This document shows, piece after piece, positions 17,745-25,157 of a DNA stretch of 54,515 bases. Source of the stretch: Acidimicrobiia bacterium (GTDB lineage Bacteria; Actinomycetota; Acidimicrobiia; Spongiisociales; UBA5794); assembly GCA_026985095.1 (NCBI GenBank), contig JALSQW010000009.1, positions 1 through 54,515 on the forward strand. Direction: 5' to 3'. The notes under the pieces were generated by a model. The model was given only the letters and a program-made list of their open reading frames with translations, was not told the DNA's origin and ran no database searches. The stretch's first letter is position 1. Each line of letters starts with the position of its first letter. The position numbers and the translations under genes are program-made.

Positions 17745-18668
17745 CTACCGACCGACACCGACGCGGGAAGCTGCCGTCAGCACCGAGTCGATCTCGCTCG
17801 CGACCTGGGGGCGTCGACGTTCCAGATCGAGCCAGGTCACGCGCAGCACCGTCCATCCGTGGACGGCCGCGAGTCGATCCCTGCGCCGATCGTGCTCGAA
17901 GTCGGCGACTCGAGTGTGCCATCGGCGGGAGTCCCATTCGATCGCCACGCGTCGTTCAGGGTACGCGGCGTCGAACCGTTCACCGCTGGTCCACGGCACC
18001 GGGAACTGCGTCAGTGGAGCCGGGAGCCCGTGATCGGAGAGCATCGCCAGGCCCCGCCGCTCCAGCTCGGTCGCCGTCGCCCACGACGGGTCGGTGCGTT
18101 CTGTGAGCACCTCGCGCAGGGACGCCGAACCGGGCTTGCCCCGCCGGGCCACCTCATCGACGAGCTCCGCCAGGGTCTCGATGCTCATCCTCGAGCCCAC
18201 CACCAGTTCGTCGACGATGCGGCCGAGATGCCCGCACGACACATGCGCGGCGAGATCGACCACGGTACGCGGGAGCGTCGTCACCGGCAGCCCGTCGATC
18301 TCCTCGACGTGATGGGGCGCCAGATCGAAGCAACGGCGGACCACGACGCTGACGAACCGATGGGTCGTCGACGAGTGCACCATCACGGTCGCGGGAGCGC
18401 GCGGCACCGTGTCGATGCCGTGGAGTCGCGCCGCAGAGTGGTGCGAGACCGTCGCGTTCGGCAGGGTGGCCACCGCACCATGGAGGAGTTCGCGGAAGTC
18501 TCGGGCGTCGAGCAACCGGTAGACCCCACGCGCAGCGACGGTCCAACGACCCGACGAGAGGCGTGATTGGATCATCTTGGCCGTCAGGCCGGCGTCGAGG
18601 GCCTGCGTGCGGCGGATGACTCCGCCCTGTCGGGCGGCGATCTGGAGGCATTCACGTTCTCTGGACAT
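17745..18668 (-). CDS. AbiEi-type N-terminal domain plus DUF559 nuclease-like protein
   Basis: 307 residues. The N-terminal 60 residues (MSRERECLQIAARQGGVIRRTQALDAGLTAKMIQ...GVYRLL) resemble the winged-helix AbiEi antitoxin-type domain. The C-terminal 100 residues carry the DUF559 / Vsr-like fold signature (RRVAIEWDSRRWH...FEHDRRRDRLAAVHGWTVLRVTW). Such fusions are common in actinobacteria and their role is unsettled; no partner AbiEii toxin is adjacent. A CACCCT box lies 6 bases before the ATG, a weak leaderless candidate. The gene is bracketed by repeat arrays B (3' side) and C (5' side) of the same subtype. Confidence 0.82.
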   Translation of the reverse strand: MSRERECLQIAARQGGVIRRTQALDAGLTAKMIQSRLSSGRWTVAARGVYRLLDARDFRELLHGAVATLPNATVSHHSAARLHGIDTVPRAPATVMVHSSTTHRFVSVVVRRCFDLAPHHVEEIDGLPVTTLPRTVVDLAAHVSCGHLGRIVDELVVGSRMSIETLAELVDEVARRGKPGSASLREVLTERTDPSWATATELERRGLAMLSDHGLPAPLTQFPVPWTSGERFDAAYPERRVAIEWDSRRWHTRVADFEHDRRRDRLAAVHGWTVLRVTWLDLERRRPQVASEIDSVLTAASRVGVGR

Positions 18669-18736
18669 GTCCCAAGGGTGGACGACGGGTGCGACAGACT
18701 CCGCCGATCCGCACTGCGGCTACCTCCCCCACCACG

Positions 18737-18847
18737 AACCGTGGGCTGGAGACACCCCTCCAGGGGGCTCCCCAACCCAGGGTTCACCACACCCCTCCAG
18801 GGGGCTCCCCAACCCAGGGTTCACCACACCCCTCCAGGGGGTGTGGC
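18737..18847 (+). repeat. 37-bp tandem repeat array C (TCCA-loop subtype), about 3 copies
   Basis: Units start at 18737, 18774 and 18811, again exactly 37 bp apart. The first unit is degenerate in its first block (AACCGTGGGCTGGAGAC) and the last is degenerate after the hairpin. The core is CCCC-TCCA-GGGG as in array B. It lies in the 273-bp divergent gap between the DUF559 gene and the spondin-domain lipoprotein; I see nothing else clear in that gap. Confidence 0.9.
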
Positions 18848-18941
18848 GAGCCGGGGCGAGTTCATGGAACGGCCAGATGTGCGTAAGGGTCTGGCAAGAA
18901 CCATGTCGCACGATGGCATCCAGCGACAGAAAGGGAATCCG

Positions 18942-20300
18942 ATGCGACGAGCGATCATCGCCGCGAGCGCGCTCGCGGTCCTTCTCGCCGCCTGCGGCGG
19001 GTCCGGATCCTCCAGCACCTCGACTCCAGAGGCCGGGGCGACCACGACCACCACGGCGACGACCACCACCGCGAGCGACACCGACGAGATGATGGGTACC
19101 GAGTTCACGGTGTCCATCCAGAACATGACCGACGCCTTCCCGATCTCGGCCAGTGGCGTCTTCGCCGTCCCCGACGGCGCATCCGATCCCGGTCCGGCGT
19201 TGCCGGGCAGCGGCTACACGTTCGACGTCTACGCGATGCCGGGCGACCGTCTGTCGTTCGCCACCATGTTCGTGCAATCGAACGACCTCGTGATCGCCAC
19301 GCCACCGGAGGGGATCGCGTTGTACGACGGTGACGAACCGGTCTCAGGCGACGTCACCGACCAGATCGGCGTGTGGGACGCCGGCACCGAGATCGACCAG
19401 CCTCTCGGCGGGGGAGCCGATCAGGCGCCTCGCCAGGCCGGGCCCAACACCGGAGCCCCCGACGAGATCGGCACCGTCCGGCGGGTCGTTCCGGGTGAGC
19501 GAGAGATCGACCCCATCGACCAGATCGTGACCGTGACGGTCACCCCCGGGCCCGACGGCAGGTTCACCATCGCGATCGCCAACGTGTCCGACGGATCGAT
19601 GTACGCCACGCCGCTGGCTCCCGGCGTCTTCGCGGTGCACCGTGACGGGATGCCGCTGTTCACCGAAGGGGAGCCCGACAGGGGCCTCGGCCTCGAAGCC
19701 CTCGCAGAGGACGGCGACCCCAGCGGCTTGGCCGGGGCGTTGGCAGCCGAGACCGGGATCGCCACACCGCTGGCACCCGGGGTGTATGCGATCCACCGGG
19801 ACCCGGGTGTGCTCTTCACCGACGGCGAACCCGACAAGGGTCAGGGCCTCGAAGCCCTCGCAGAGGATGGCGATCCCAGCGTGCTCGCCGACGCCTTGAA
19901 CGGCAACGAGATGGTGGGACACTTCGGGACCTTCGCCGTTCCCGACGGCGCATCCGATCCCGGTCCGGCGTTCCCGGGCGGCGGCTACACGTTCACGTTC
20001 ATGGCCGAGCCGGGCGACCGCCTCTCGTTCGCCACCATGTTCGTCCAATCCAACGACTGGTTCTTCGCCACATCGGATCAGGGCATCGCCCTGTTCGACG
20101 GCGAGGAGCCCATCGGGGGTGACATCACCGCGATGATCGGCCTGTGGGACGCGGGCACCGAGATCGACCAGCCCCTCGGGTTCGGTCCCGACCAGGCACC
20201 TCGCCAGGCCGGCCCGAACACCGGAGCGCCCGACGCCGTCGGTACCGTCCGCATGGTGGCGGGCGGCGGCATCGTCGTGACCATCACGGCAGCCGGCTGA
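18942..20300 (+). CDS. Spondin-domain lipoprotein with nested internal duplications
   Basis: 452 residues. The start MRRAIIAASALAVLLAAC gives a lipobox with Cys at 18, then a Ser/Thr-rich linker with Thr runs. The body is built from Spondin_N-type modules. A block with FATMFVQSND, a VWDAGTEIDQPLG-type stretch and APRQAGPNTGAPD occurs twice (about residues 70-180 and 330-440). Between them a block of about 45 residues (ATPLAPGV...LEALAEDGDPS) is tandemly duplicated. Copies are close even at DNA level, so duplication looks recent. It is probably a surface-anchored adhesion or matrix protein. The ATG has AAGGGA about 7 bases upstream. Confidence 0.85.
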   Translation: MRRAIIAASALAVLLAACGGSGSSSTSTPEAGATTTTTATTTTASDTDEMMGTEFTVSIQNMTDAFPISASGVFAVPDGASDPGPALPGSGYTFDVYAMPGDRLSFATMFVQSNDLVIATPPEGIALYDGDEPVSGDVTDQIGVWDAGTEIDQPLGGGADQAPRQAGPNTGAPDEIGTVRRVVPGEREIDPIDQIVTVTVTPGPDGRFTIAIANVSDGSMYATPLAPGVFAVHRDGMPLFTEGEPDRGLGLEALAEDGDPSGLAGALAAETGIATPLAPGVYAIHRDPGVLFTDGEPDKGQGLEALAEDGDPSVLADALNGNEMVGHFGTFAVPDGASDPGPAFPGGGYTFTFMAEPGDRLSFATMFVQSNDWFFATSDQGIALFDGEEPIGGDITAMIGLWDAGTEIDQPLGFGPDQAPRQAGPNTGAPDAVGTVRMVAGGGIVVTITAAG

Positions 20301-20323
20301 ACCACGCGACCCGAGCATGCAGC

Positions 20324-20349
20324 GGGGGCGGGCCTGAGGGCCCGCCCCC
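20324..20349. terminator. Hairpin terminator between convergent genes
   Basis: GGGGGCGGGC pairs with GCCCGCCCCC around a 6-base loop, followed on the plus strand by TTCCT. It sits 24 bp after the spondin-lipoprotein stop and 34 bp from the acyl-CoA dehydrogenase stop, and could serve both strands. Confidence 0.7.
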
Positions 20350-20382
20350 TTCCTGCTGTCCGACCGGGCGTCCGGCGCGCGG

Positions 20383-22185
20383 CTAGAAGCGATCGATCCC
20401 GAGCTCCATGAGCGCAGCGTCCTCGCTCTCGGCGAGCTCGCGGCGGAGTCTCGCCTGCGGCAGCACGTTGCGGACGAAGAACCGAGCCGACGCGATCTTT
20501 CCCTCGTAGAAGGCACGGTCCGTCTCGGAGGCTCCATCGAGCGCCGCCAAGGCGATCTCCGCATGGCGAACGAGCAGCCAGGCGATCACGACCTCCGAGA
20601 GACTGAACAGGAGATGGGTCGTGTGGAAGCCCGCCTTGTAGATCTCGGTCGGATCCTGCCGAGAAGCCATGGCATAGCCGACGAGGGTTCCGACCTCGGC
20701 CTGCACGTCGTCGAGGGCCTCACCGAGAGCCTGACGTTCTTCCGCCAGTTCTTCGGGTCCGCCCTTGACGGTGGCCAGGATGTCCTGACCGAGCTTCATC
20801 AGCGTGAGTCCCTGGTCACGAACGATCTTCCGGAAGAACAGGTCGAGCCCCTGGATGGCGGTCGTCCCCTCGTAGATCGTGTCGATCTTGGCGTCGCGGA
20901 TGTACTGCTCCATCGGGTAGTCCATCGTGTAGCCGTTGCCTCCGAGCGTCTGCAGCGACAGGGCCAGCATCTCGTAGCCCTTCTCCGACGAGTAGCCCTT
21001 CACCATCGGCAACAGCAGATCGTTGAGTCGAGCCCAATGGTCGTTGTCGGGCTCCAGCACCGCCTTGTCGAGCAGCATCGCCGCGTAGTGGACCAGCGCC
21101 CGCATCCCCTCGGCGTAGGACTTCTGCAGCATCAGCATCCGGCGAACGTCGGGATGCTGGATGATGGGCACTCGCGGTGCGGTCTTGTCCCGCATCTGGG
21201 TCATGTCGGGCCCCTGCTTGCGTTCCTTCGCGTACTCGAGAGCGTTGAGGTACCCCGTCGACAGGGTCGATGCCGACTTCACGCCGATGAGCATGCGGGC
21301 GTCCTCGATGACCTTGAACATCTGGCGGATCCCGTCGTGGACGTTGCCGACGAGGTAGCCGACACACGGCCGGTCCATGCCGAGGGTCAGTTCGCAGGTG
21401 GTCGAGCCCTTGATCCCCATCTTGTGTTCGATGTTGGTGGCGACGATGCCGTTGCGCGCTCCGAGGGTGCCGTCGTCGTTGACGAGGTACTTGGGCACGA
21501 TGAACATCGACAGTCCCTTGGTGCCCGGTCCGGCGCCTTCGGGTCGGGCGAGGACGAGATGGACGATGTTCTCGAAGTAGTCGGCCTCCCCCGAGGTGAT
21601 GAAGCGTTTGACCCCTTCGAGATGCCACATGTCGCCTTCGACGTGGACGGCCTTGGTCTTGCCTGCACCGACGTCCGATCCGGCGTCGGGCTCGGTGAGG
21701 ACCATGGTCGCTCCCCAGCGGCGTTCGACCATGGGCTTGGCGAACCGCTCCGCCTGCTCGGGGGTGCCTTCCTCGGCGATGATCCCCGCCATGAGCCCGC
21801 CGGAGGCGTACAGGAAGATGGCCGGGTTGGCGCCGACGAGCAGCTCGGTGGCCGCCCAACGCAACGCGTTGGGAGCGCCGAACCCGCCGAGCTCCTGGGG
21901 GACGCCGAGGAGATGCCACCCACCGTCGTAGAGGGCGTCGAGGCTCTTCTTGACGCCGTCGGGGAGGCGCACGGTGCCGTCTACGAGCCTCAACGGCGTC
22001 CGGTCGGCCTCGACGAAGCTGGCGGCGAAGTCCTCCCTGGCGAGGCGGTCGACCTCACGGAGGGCGTCCCTGGCGGTGTCCGCGTCGAACGAATCGAAGG
22101 GGGCTTTGCCGAAGTACTCGTGGACCCGGTTGACCTCGAAGAGGTTGAACTCCAGATCCCGCATGTTGCTCTTGAAATGGTCCAT
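20383..22185 (-). CDS. Acyl-CoA dehydrogenase, FadE5-like long form
   Basis: FAD-dependent first step of fatty acid beta-oxidation. 600 residues, the long form with a C-terminal extension like mycobacterial FadE5. Key parts: WGATMVLTEPDAGSDVGAGKT (FAD/substrate), MGIKGSTTCELTL, LQTLGGNGYTMDYPMEQYIRD, and the catalytic Glu in IYEGTTAIQGLDL (E439). The ATG at 22185 is chosen from the family start MDHFKSNMRDLEFNLFEV. It is divergent from a TetR gene whose product probably controls it through the 167-bp shared promoter region. Confidence 0.94.
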   Translation of the reverse strand: MDHFKSNMRDLEFNLFEVNRVHEYFGKAPFDSFDADTARDALREVDRLAREDFAASFVEADRTPLRLVDGTVRLPDGVKKSLDALYDGGWHLLGVPQELGGFGAPNALRWAATELLVGANPAIFLYASGGLMAGIIAEEGTPEQAERFAKPMVERRWGATMVLTEPDAGSDVGAGKTKAVHVEGDMWHLEGVKRFITSGEADYFENIVHLVLARPEGAGPGTKGLSMFIVPKYLVNDDGTLGARNGIVATNIEHKMGIKGSTTCELTLGMDRPCVGYLVGNVHDGIRQMFKVIEDARMLIGVKSASTLSTGYLNALEYAKERKQGPDMTQMRDKTAPRVPIIQHPDVRRMLMLQKSYAEGMRALVHYAAMLLDKAVLEPDNDHWARLNDLLLPMVKGYSSEKGYEMLALSLQTLGGNGYTMDYPMEQYIRDAKIDTIYEGTTAIQGLDLFFRKIVRDQGLTLMKLGQDILATVKGGPEELAEERQALGEALDDVQAEVGTLVGYAMASRQDPTEIYKAGFHTTHLLFSLSEVVIAWLLVRHAEIALAALDGASETDRAFYEGKIASARFFVRNVLPQARLRRELAESEDAALMELGIDRF

Positions 22186-22279
22186 GACATCCTCTCGCTC
22201 GTCCGGCGGCTCGGCACGACAGGCAACGCCCGAAGGTCCGCGGCCGCTCCCCGATCATCGGCACGACGACGGTTTTGAG

Positions 22280-22309
22280 TTTATACCCAATTCTTGAGCG
22301 TTCTCCCAA
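22280..22309 (-). promoter_or_regulatory. Promoter of acyl-CoA dehydrogenase (TTGGGA - 18 bp - TATAAA)
   Basis: On the minus strand TTGGGA (22309-22304) and TATAAA (22285-22280) are 18 bp apart, in the only AT-rich patch of the divergent gap. It overlaps the candidate TetR promoter on the other strand, so one bound regulator could block both. Confidence 0.55.
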
Positions 22310-22323
22310 ACGAGCGGTAGGGT
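22294..22323 (+). promoter_or_regulatory. Promoter of tetR-type gene (TTGAGC - 18 bp - TAGGGT)
   Basis: TTGAGC at 22294-22299 and TAGGGT at 22318-22323 are 18 bp apart; the GTG start follows 29 bp later with GGGAGG in between. The elements overlap the divergent promoter, consistent with autoregulation. Confidence 0.5.
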
Positions 22324-22352
22324 AGGTCGGCTCGTTCTCACCGGGAGGTGCC

Positions 22353-22919
22353 GTGGCACGCAATCAGGTCGGCATCCGCACCGAGGAGCGGATCGTCGAC
22401 GCGACGCGCGAGCTGCTCGCCGAGGCAGGGCTGGAAGGCACCACGCTGCAGGCGATCTGCGACCGGGCAGGGATCCGCTCGGGGAGCTTCTACAACCTGT
22501 TCCCTACCAAGGAGGACGTCATCCTCCGAGTGGTCGGCGAAGCCATCGCCGCGGTCGATCCCGATCCCGCGGGTGCCGGGTCGGACACCGTCGCCGACCT
22601 CGTCGACGCCTACATCCGCTTCCTCGTCGACCGGCCCGAGCTGGCCCGCATCTACGTGCAGGTCGCCGTCAACGGCGGACTGCGCAGCGCCGAGCCTCGC
22701 GAGCACTTCCTGCGGCATCATCGCCGCCGCATCGACCGGTTCGCCGACGCCATCGCCCGCTCGGCCGCAGGCGACACCGCCGACCCGGTCGCCGACGCCG
22801 AGGTGCTACTCGGCGCCCTCGACGGGCTCGCGTTCCGCTGGGCCCTCGATCCGAGGTTCGATTTCCCCCGTCACGCCTGGCTCGCCGCCGACCACTGCTG
22901 TGGGGTCCGTGCCCCGTAG
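22353..22919 (+). CDS. TetR family transcriptional regulator
   Basis: 188 residues. The N-terminal HTH is textbook: TEERIVDATRELLAEAGLEGTTLQAICDRAGIRSGSFYNLFPTKEDVI, with the recognition helix around residues 36-48. The C-terminal ligand domain ends with a GALDGLAFRWALDPRFD helix. The GTG start at 22353 has GGGAGG 4 bases upstream. It is divergent from acyl-CoA dehydrogenase, so a fatty-acyl-CoA-responsive repressor is a reasonable inference. Its last 38 codons overlap the opposite-strand nucleotidyltransferase gene. Confidence 0.93.
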   Translation: MARNQVGIRTEERIVDATRELLAEAGLEGTTLQAICDRAGIRSGSFYNLFPTKEDVILRVVGEAIAAVDPDPAGAGSDTVADLVDAYIRFLVDRPELARIYVQVAVNGGLRSAEPREHFLRHHRRRIDRFADAIARSAAGDTADPVADAEVLLGALDGLAFRWALDPRFDFPRHAWLAADHCCGVRAP

Positions 22920-23486
22920 CCGGGCGTAGTCCGCGGGGGTGTCGACGTCGGCAGGGAGTTCCCGATCGAACGGTGCCACCACCACGACCTCGGGAGCCTC
23001 CCGACCGAGGTAGCGCCACAGCGGCTTGGAGCCCGAGAGGCCCTCGATGCCGGCAACGGCTGCCGCCGACAGCACGAACGGATGCGCCCGCCGTCCTCGA
23101 TACTCCGCCACCATGGCCCAACAACGCTCGTCGCGCCATCGCCGCACCATGGCGTCGATCACCTCGACACCCACGTCCGGCATGTCTCCGAGCAGCAAGG
23201 CGATCGCGTCGGCGGATCCGGCTGCCGCGATGCCGACCCGCAGCGACGACAGGTTGCCTCGTGCAGGATCGGGGTTCCGGGTCACGGTCACCGGGAGTCC
23301 TGCGAGCGTCGCTTCGACGGCGTCGGCGTGGTACCCGGTGACGACGATGACCTCGTCGAGGTCCGCCGACAGGGCATCTGCGGCGACCCGAGCCACCATC
23401 GACGTGCCTCCCACGGGCAACAGTTGCTTCGGACGACCCATGCGGCTTCCCGAGCCGGCTGCGAGCACGATCCCGACGATCCTCAT
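22806..23486 (-). CDS. MobA/MocA-like nucleotidyltransferase
   Basis: 226 residues. The signature MRIVGIVLAAGSGSRMGRPKQLLPVGG is at the N-terminus, with ALLLGDMPDV carrying the metal-binding Asp region, and SGSKPLWRYLGR and DVDTPADYARL near the end, as in molybdenum-cofactor cytidylyl/guanylyltransferase-like proteins. The cofactor substrate is not certain. The family usually stops soon after the DTPxDY motif; here about 34 further residues (Gly/Glu/Pro-rich) follow, and these lie antisense to the 3' end of the TetR gene. Confidence 0.86.
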   Translation of the reverse strand: MRIVGIVLAAGSGSRMGRPKQLLPVGGTSMVARVAADALSADLDEVIVVTGYHADAVEATLAGLPVTVTRNPDPARGNLSSLRVGIAAAGSADAIALLLGDMPDVGVEVIDAMVRRWRDERCWAMVAEYRGRRAHPFVLSAAAVAGIEGLSGSKPLWRYLGREAPEVVVVAPFDRELPADVDTPADYARLRGTDPTAVVGGEPGVTGEIEPRIEGPAEREPVEGAE

Positions 23487-23493
23487 CGCAGGG

Positions 23494-23499
23494 ACGATA
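23494..23499 (-). promoter_or_regulatory. -10 box (TATCGT) of nucleotidyltransferase gene, leaderless layout
   Basis: TATCGT on the minus strand ends 7 bases before the ATG at 23486, with no Shine-Dalgarno. It lies 9 bp from the -10 box of the divergent MDMPI gene. Confidence 0.55.
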
Positions 23500-23508
23500 G
23501 GACGACGC

Positions 23509-23514
23509 TACGGT
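23509..23514 (+). promoter_or_regulatory. -10 box (TACGGT) of MDMPI gene, leaderless layout
   Basis: TACGGT ends 7 bases before the GTG at 23522. The two divergent start codons are only 35 bp apart, leaving room for little besides the two -10 boxes. Confidence 0.5.
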
Positions 23515-23521
23515 CAGGCCC

Positions 23522-24193
23522 GTGACCGACTACGCAGTCGTCTATCGAGCGGCCAGAGCCGACCTCGTGGCCGTCGCCGCCACGCTCGGCGCCGACGAAC
23601 TCGCCCGGGTCGTCCCGGCCACTCCGGCGTGGACCGTCAAGGACGTCTACGCCCACGTCACCGGAGTCGCCGCCGACACCGTCGCCGGCAACCGCCAGGG
23701 AGCTCCCGGCGAAGAATGGACGGCCGCCCAGGTGGAGGCTCGCCACACCATGTCGCTGACCGAGATCCTCGCCGAGTGGGATGTCGTCGGGGCGGCGTTG
23801 GAGGAGCTCCTCACCCGAGAAGGAGGACGATGGCGCGCGGCGGTGATCGACGCCTGGACGCACGGCCAGGACGTGCGCAACGCCGTGGGACGTCCGGGCA
23901 ACCGCGACGGCGAGGGACTCCGGCTGGCCGCGGGGGCCGCCCGGGTCGCCGGGCCCCGCCTGTCGGGAACCGGCCTCGGTGCCCTGCGGATCGTCGCGGA
24001 ACCCTTCGAGTTCACCGTCGGCGACGGGGAGCCGGCGGTCACCGTCGACGTGGACGCCTACGAACTGGCCCGAGCCGCACTGGGGCGCCGGAGCCATGAG
24101 CAGATGGCAGCATGGAACTGGACCGCCGACCCCACCCCGTACCTGCCCCACCTGACCGTCTTCCCCGCCCGGGAGACGCCGCTGTACGAGTAG
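23522..24193 (+). CDS. Mycothiol-dependent maleylpyruvate isomerase family (DinB-like) protein
   Basis: 223 residues. The N-terminal four-helix DinB/MDMPI domain shows TPAWTVKDVYAHVTGVAAD and AAVIDAWTHGQDVRNAVGRPG, whose two His are typical metal ligands. A C-terminal domain (FEFTVGDGEPAVTVDVDAYELARAALGRRS) is the MDMPI C-terminal type. These proteins usually act on thiol or xenobiotic substrates with mycothiol; the actual reaction is unknown. The GTG start at 23522 is supported by the -10 spacing. It is followed 28 bp later by the LLM oxidoreductase. Confidence 0.82.
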   Translation: MTDYAVVYRAARADLVAVAATLGADELARVVPATPAWTVKDVYAHVTGVAADTVAGNRQGAPGEEWTAAQVEARHTMSLTEILAEWDVVGAALEELLTREGGRWRAAVIDAWTHGQDVRNAVGRPGNRDGEGLRLAAGAARVAGPRLSGTGLGALRIVAEPFEFTVGDGEPAVTVDVDAYELARAALGRRSHEQMAAWNWTADPTPYLPHLTVFPARETPLYE

Positions 24194-24221
24194 CGTGAGC
24201 CGACGCACACCAGAGGATCCC

Positions 24222-25136
24222 ATGGAGTTCGCCATCCAAGCCGTCGGGGACTACGACGCCCTCCTCGAGGTGACCCGCTTCAGCCAGGAACGGAACCTCC
24301 CGGCCTTCGCCGTGCCCGACCACTACCTGTACGCCACCGACCCGGAGCATGCCGCGACGTCGCCGGCGCCCGACGTGTTCGCACAGCTCTCCGCCTTGGC
24401 TCGCGACACCGCCGATCTCCGGCTCGTCGTCCTGGTGTCCCCCATCACGTTCCGTCATCCCGCGGTGCTGCTCAAGATGGGCATCGAGATCGATCGACTC
24501 TCGGGAGGTCGGTTCACCCTCGGGGTCGGCACCGGCTGGATGGTCCAAGAGCACGAGGTGTTCGGATTCCCCTTCCCCTCCCTCACCGAGCGGTTCGCGA
24601 TGCTCGAGGAGGCCCTCGGCTACCTCCGGGCCGGCCTCGCCCCCGAGCCGGTGGGGTTCTCGGGTGAGCGCTATCGCCTGGAGGCGTGGCCGATCGTGCC
24701 CCGACCGGTCGACCTCCGTCTCCTCGTCGGCGGGGTCGGCCCGAGACGCACTCCCGATCTGGCAGGGCGGTACGCCGACGAGTTCAACGCCTTCTACGGG
24801 CCCGGTCTCGACGAACGGATCGCACGGGCCCGGCGGGCCGCCGCCGAGGCGGGACGCGACCCCGACGGGTTGTTCGTGTCCACCGTGACGTGGGTCGTCG
24901 GCGCGGAGACATCGGCGGACATCGACACCCAGATGGACCGCATCGCCCAGCGCCGACATCTCGACCGTGCGCAGCTCGACGAGCAGCTCCGGCGCCGCAA
25001 CGCGTTGGTGGGAACCTACGACGAGCTGCGTCGGGAGATGGCCCGCCTCACCGGGCTCGGGATCGGCCGCTTCTACCTCCAGGGAGGGTTCGATCCCGAG
25101 GCGACGCCGCGACTGCTGGACGCGCTCGCCGACTGA
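24222..25136 (+). CDS. LLM-class (luciferase-like) F420-dependent oxidoreductase
   Basis: 304 residues. TIM-barrel features of the bacterial-luciferase superfamily: FAVPDHYLYATDPE, LVVLVSPITFRHPAVLLKMGIEIDRLSGGRFTLGVGTGWMVQEHEVFGFPF, and a C-terminal GIGRFYLQGGFDPEATPRLLDAL. The long-known subgroup uses reduced F420, but the flavin could also be FMN; the substrate is unknown. The ATG at 24222 has GAGG just upstream; a GTG at 24195 would add nine residues (MSRRTPEDP) that look like leader. Confidence 0.88.
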   Translation: MEFAIQAVGDYDALLEVTRFSQERNLPAFAVPDHYLYATDPEHAATSPAPDVFAQLSALARDTADLRLVVLVSPITFRHPAVLLKMGIEIDRLSGGRFTLGVGTGWMVQEHEVFGFPFPSLTERFAMLEEALGYLRAGLAPEPVGFSGERYRLEAWPIVPRPVDLRLLVGGVGPRRTPDLAGRYADEFNAFYGPGLDERIARARRAAAEAGRDPDGLFVSTVTWVVGAETSADIDTQMDRIAQRRHLDRAQLDEQLRRRNALVGTYDELRREMARLTGLGIGRFYLQGGFDPEATPRLLDALAD

Positions 25137-25145
25137 CGGGGCCGG

Positions 25146-25151
25146 TACCCT
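25146..25151 (+). promoter_or_regulatory. -10 box (TACCCT) of alpha/beta hydrolase gene, leaderless layout
   Basis: TACCCT ends 6 bases before the ATG at 25158, just after the upstream gene's stop, and no Shine-Dalgarno is visible. Confidence 0.5.
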
Positions 25152-25157
25152 GCGTCC

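Noticed and set aside
17745-18668. Classic AbiE toxin-antitoxin operon
   Set aside because: Only an AbiEi-like N-terminal domain is present, fused to DUF559; no AbiEii nucleotidyltransferase toxin is adjacent.
10536-18847. Repeat arrays as CRISPR
   Set aside because: Units are directly tandem with no unique spacers, and no cas gene is present.
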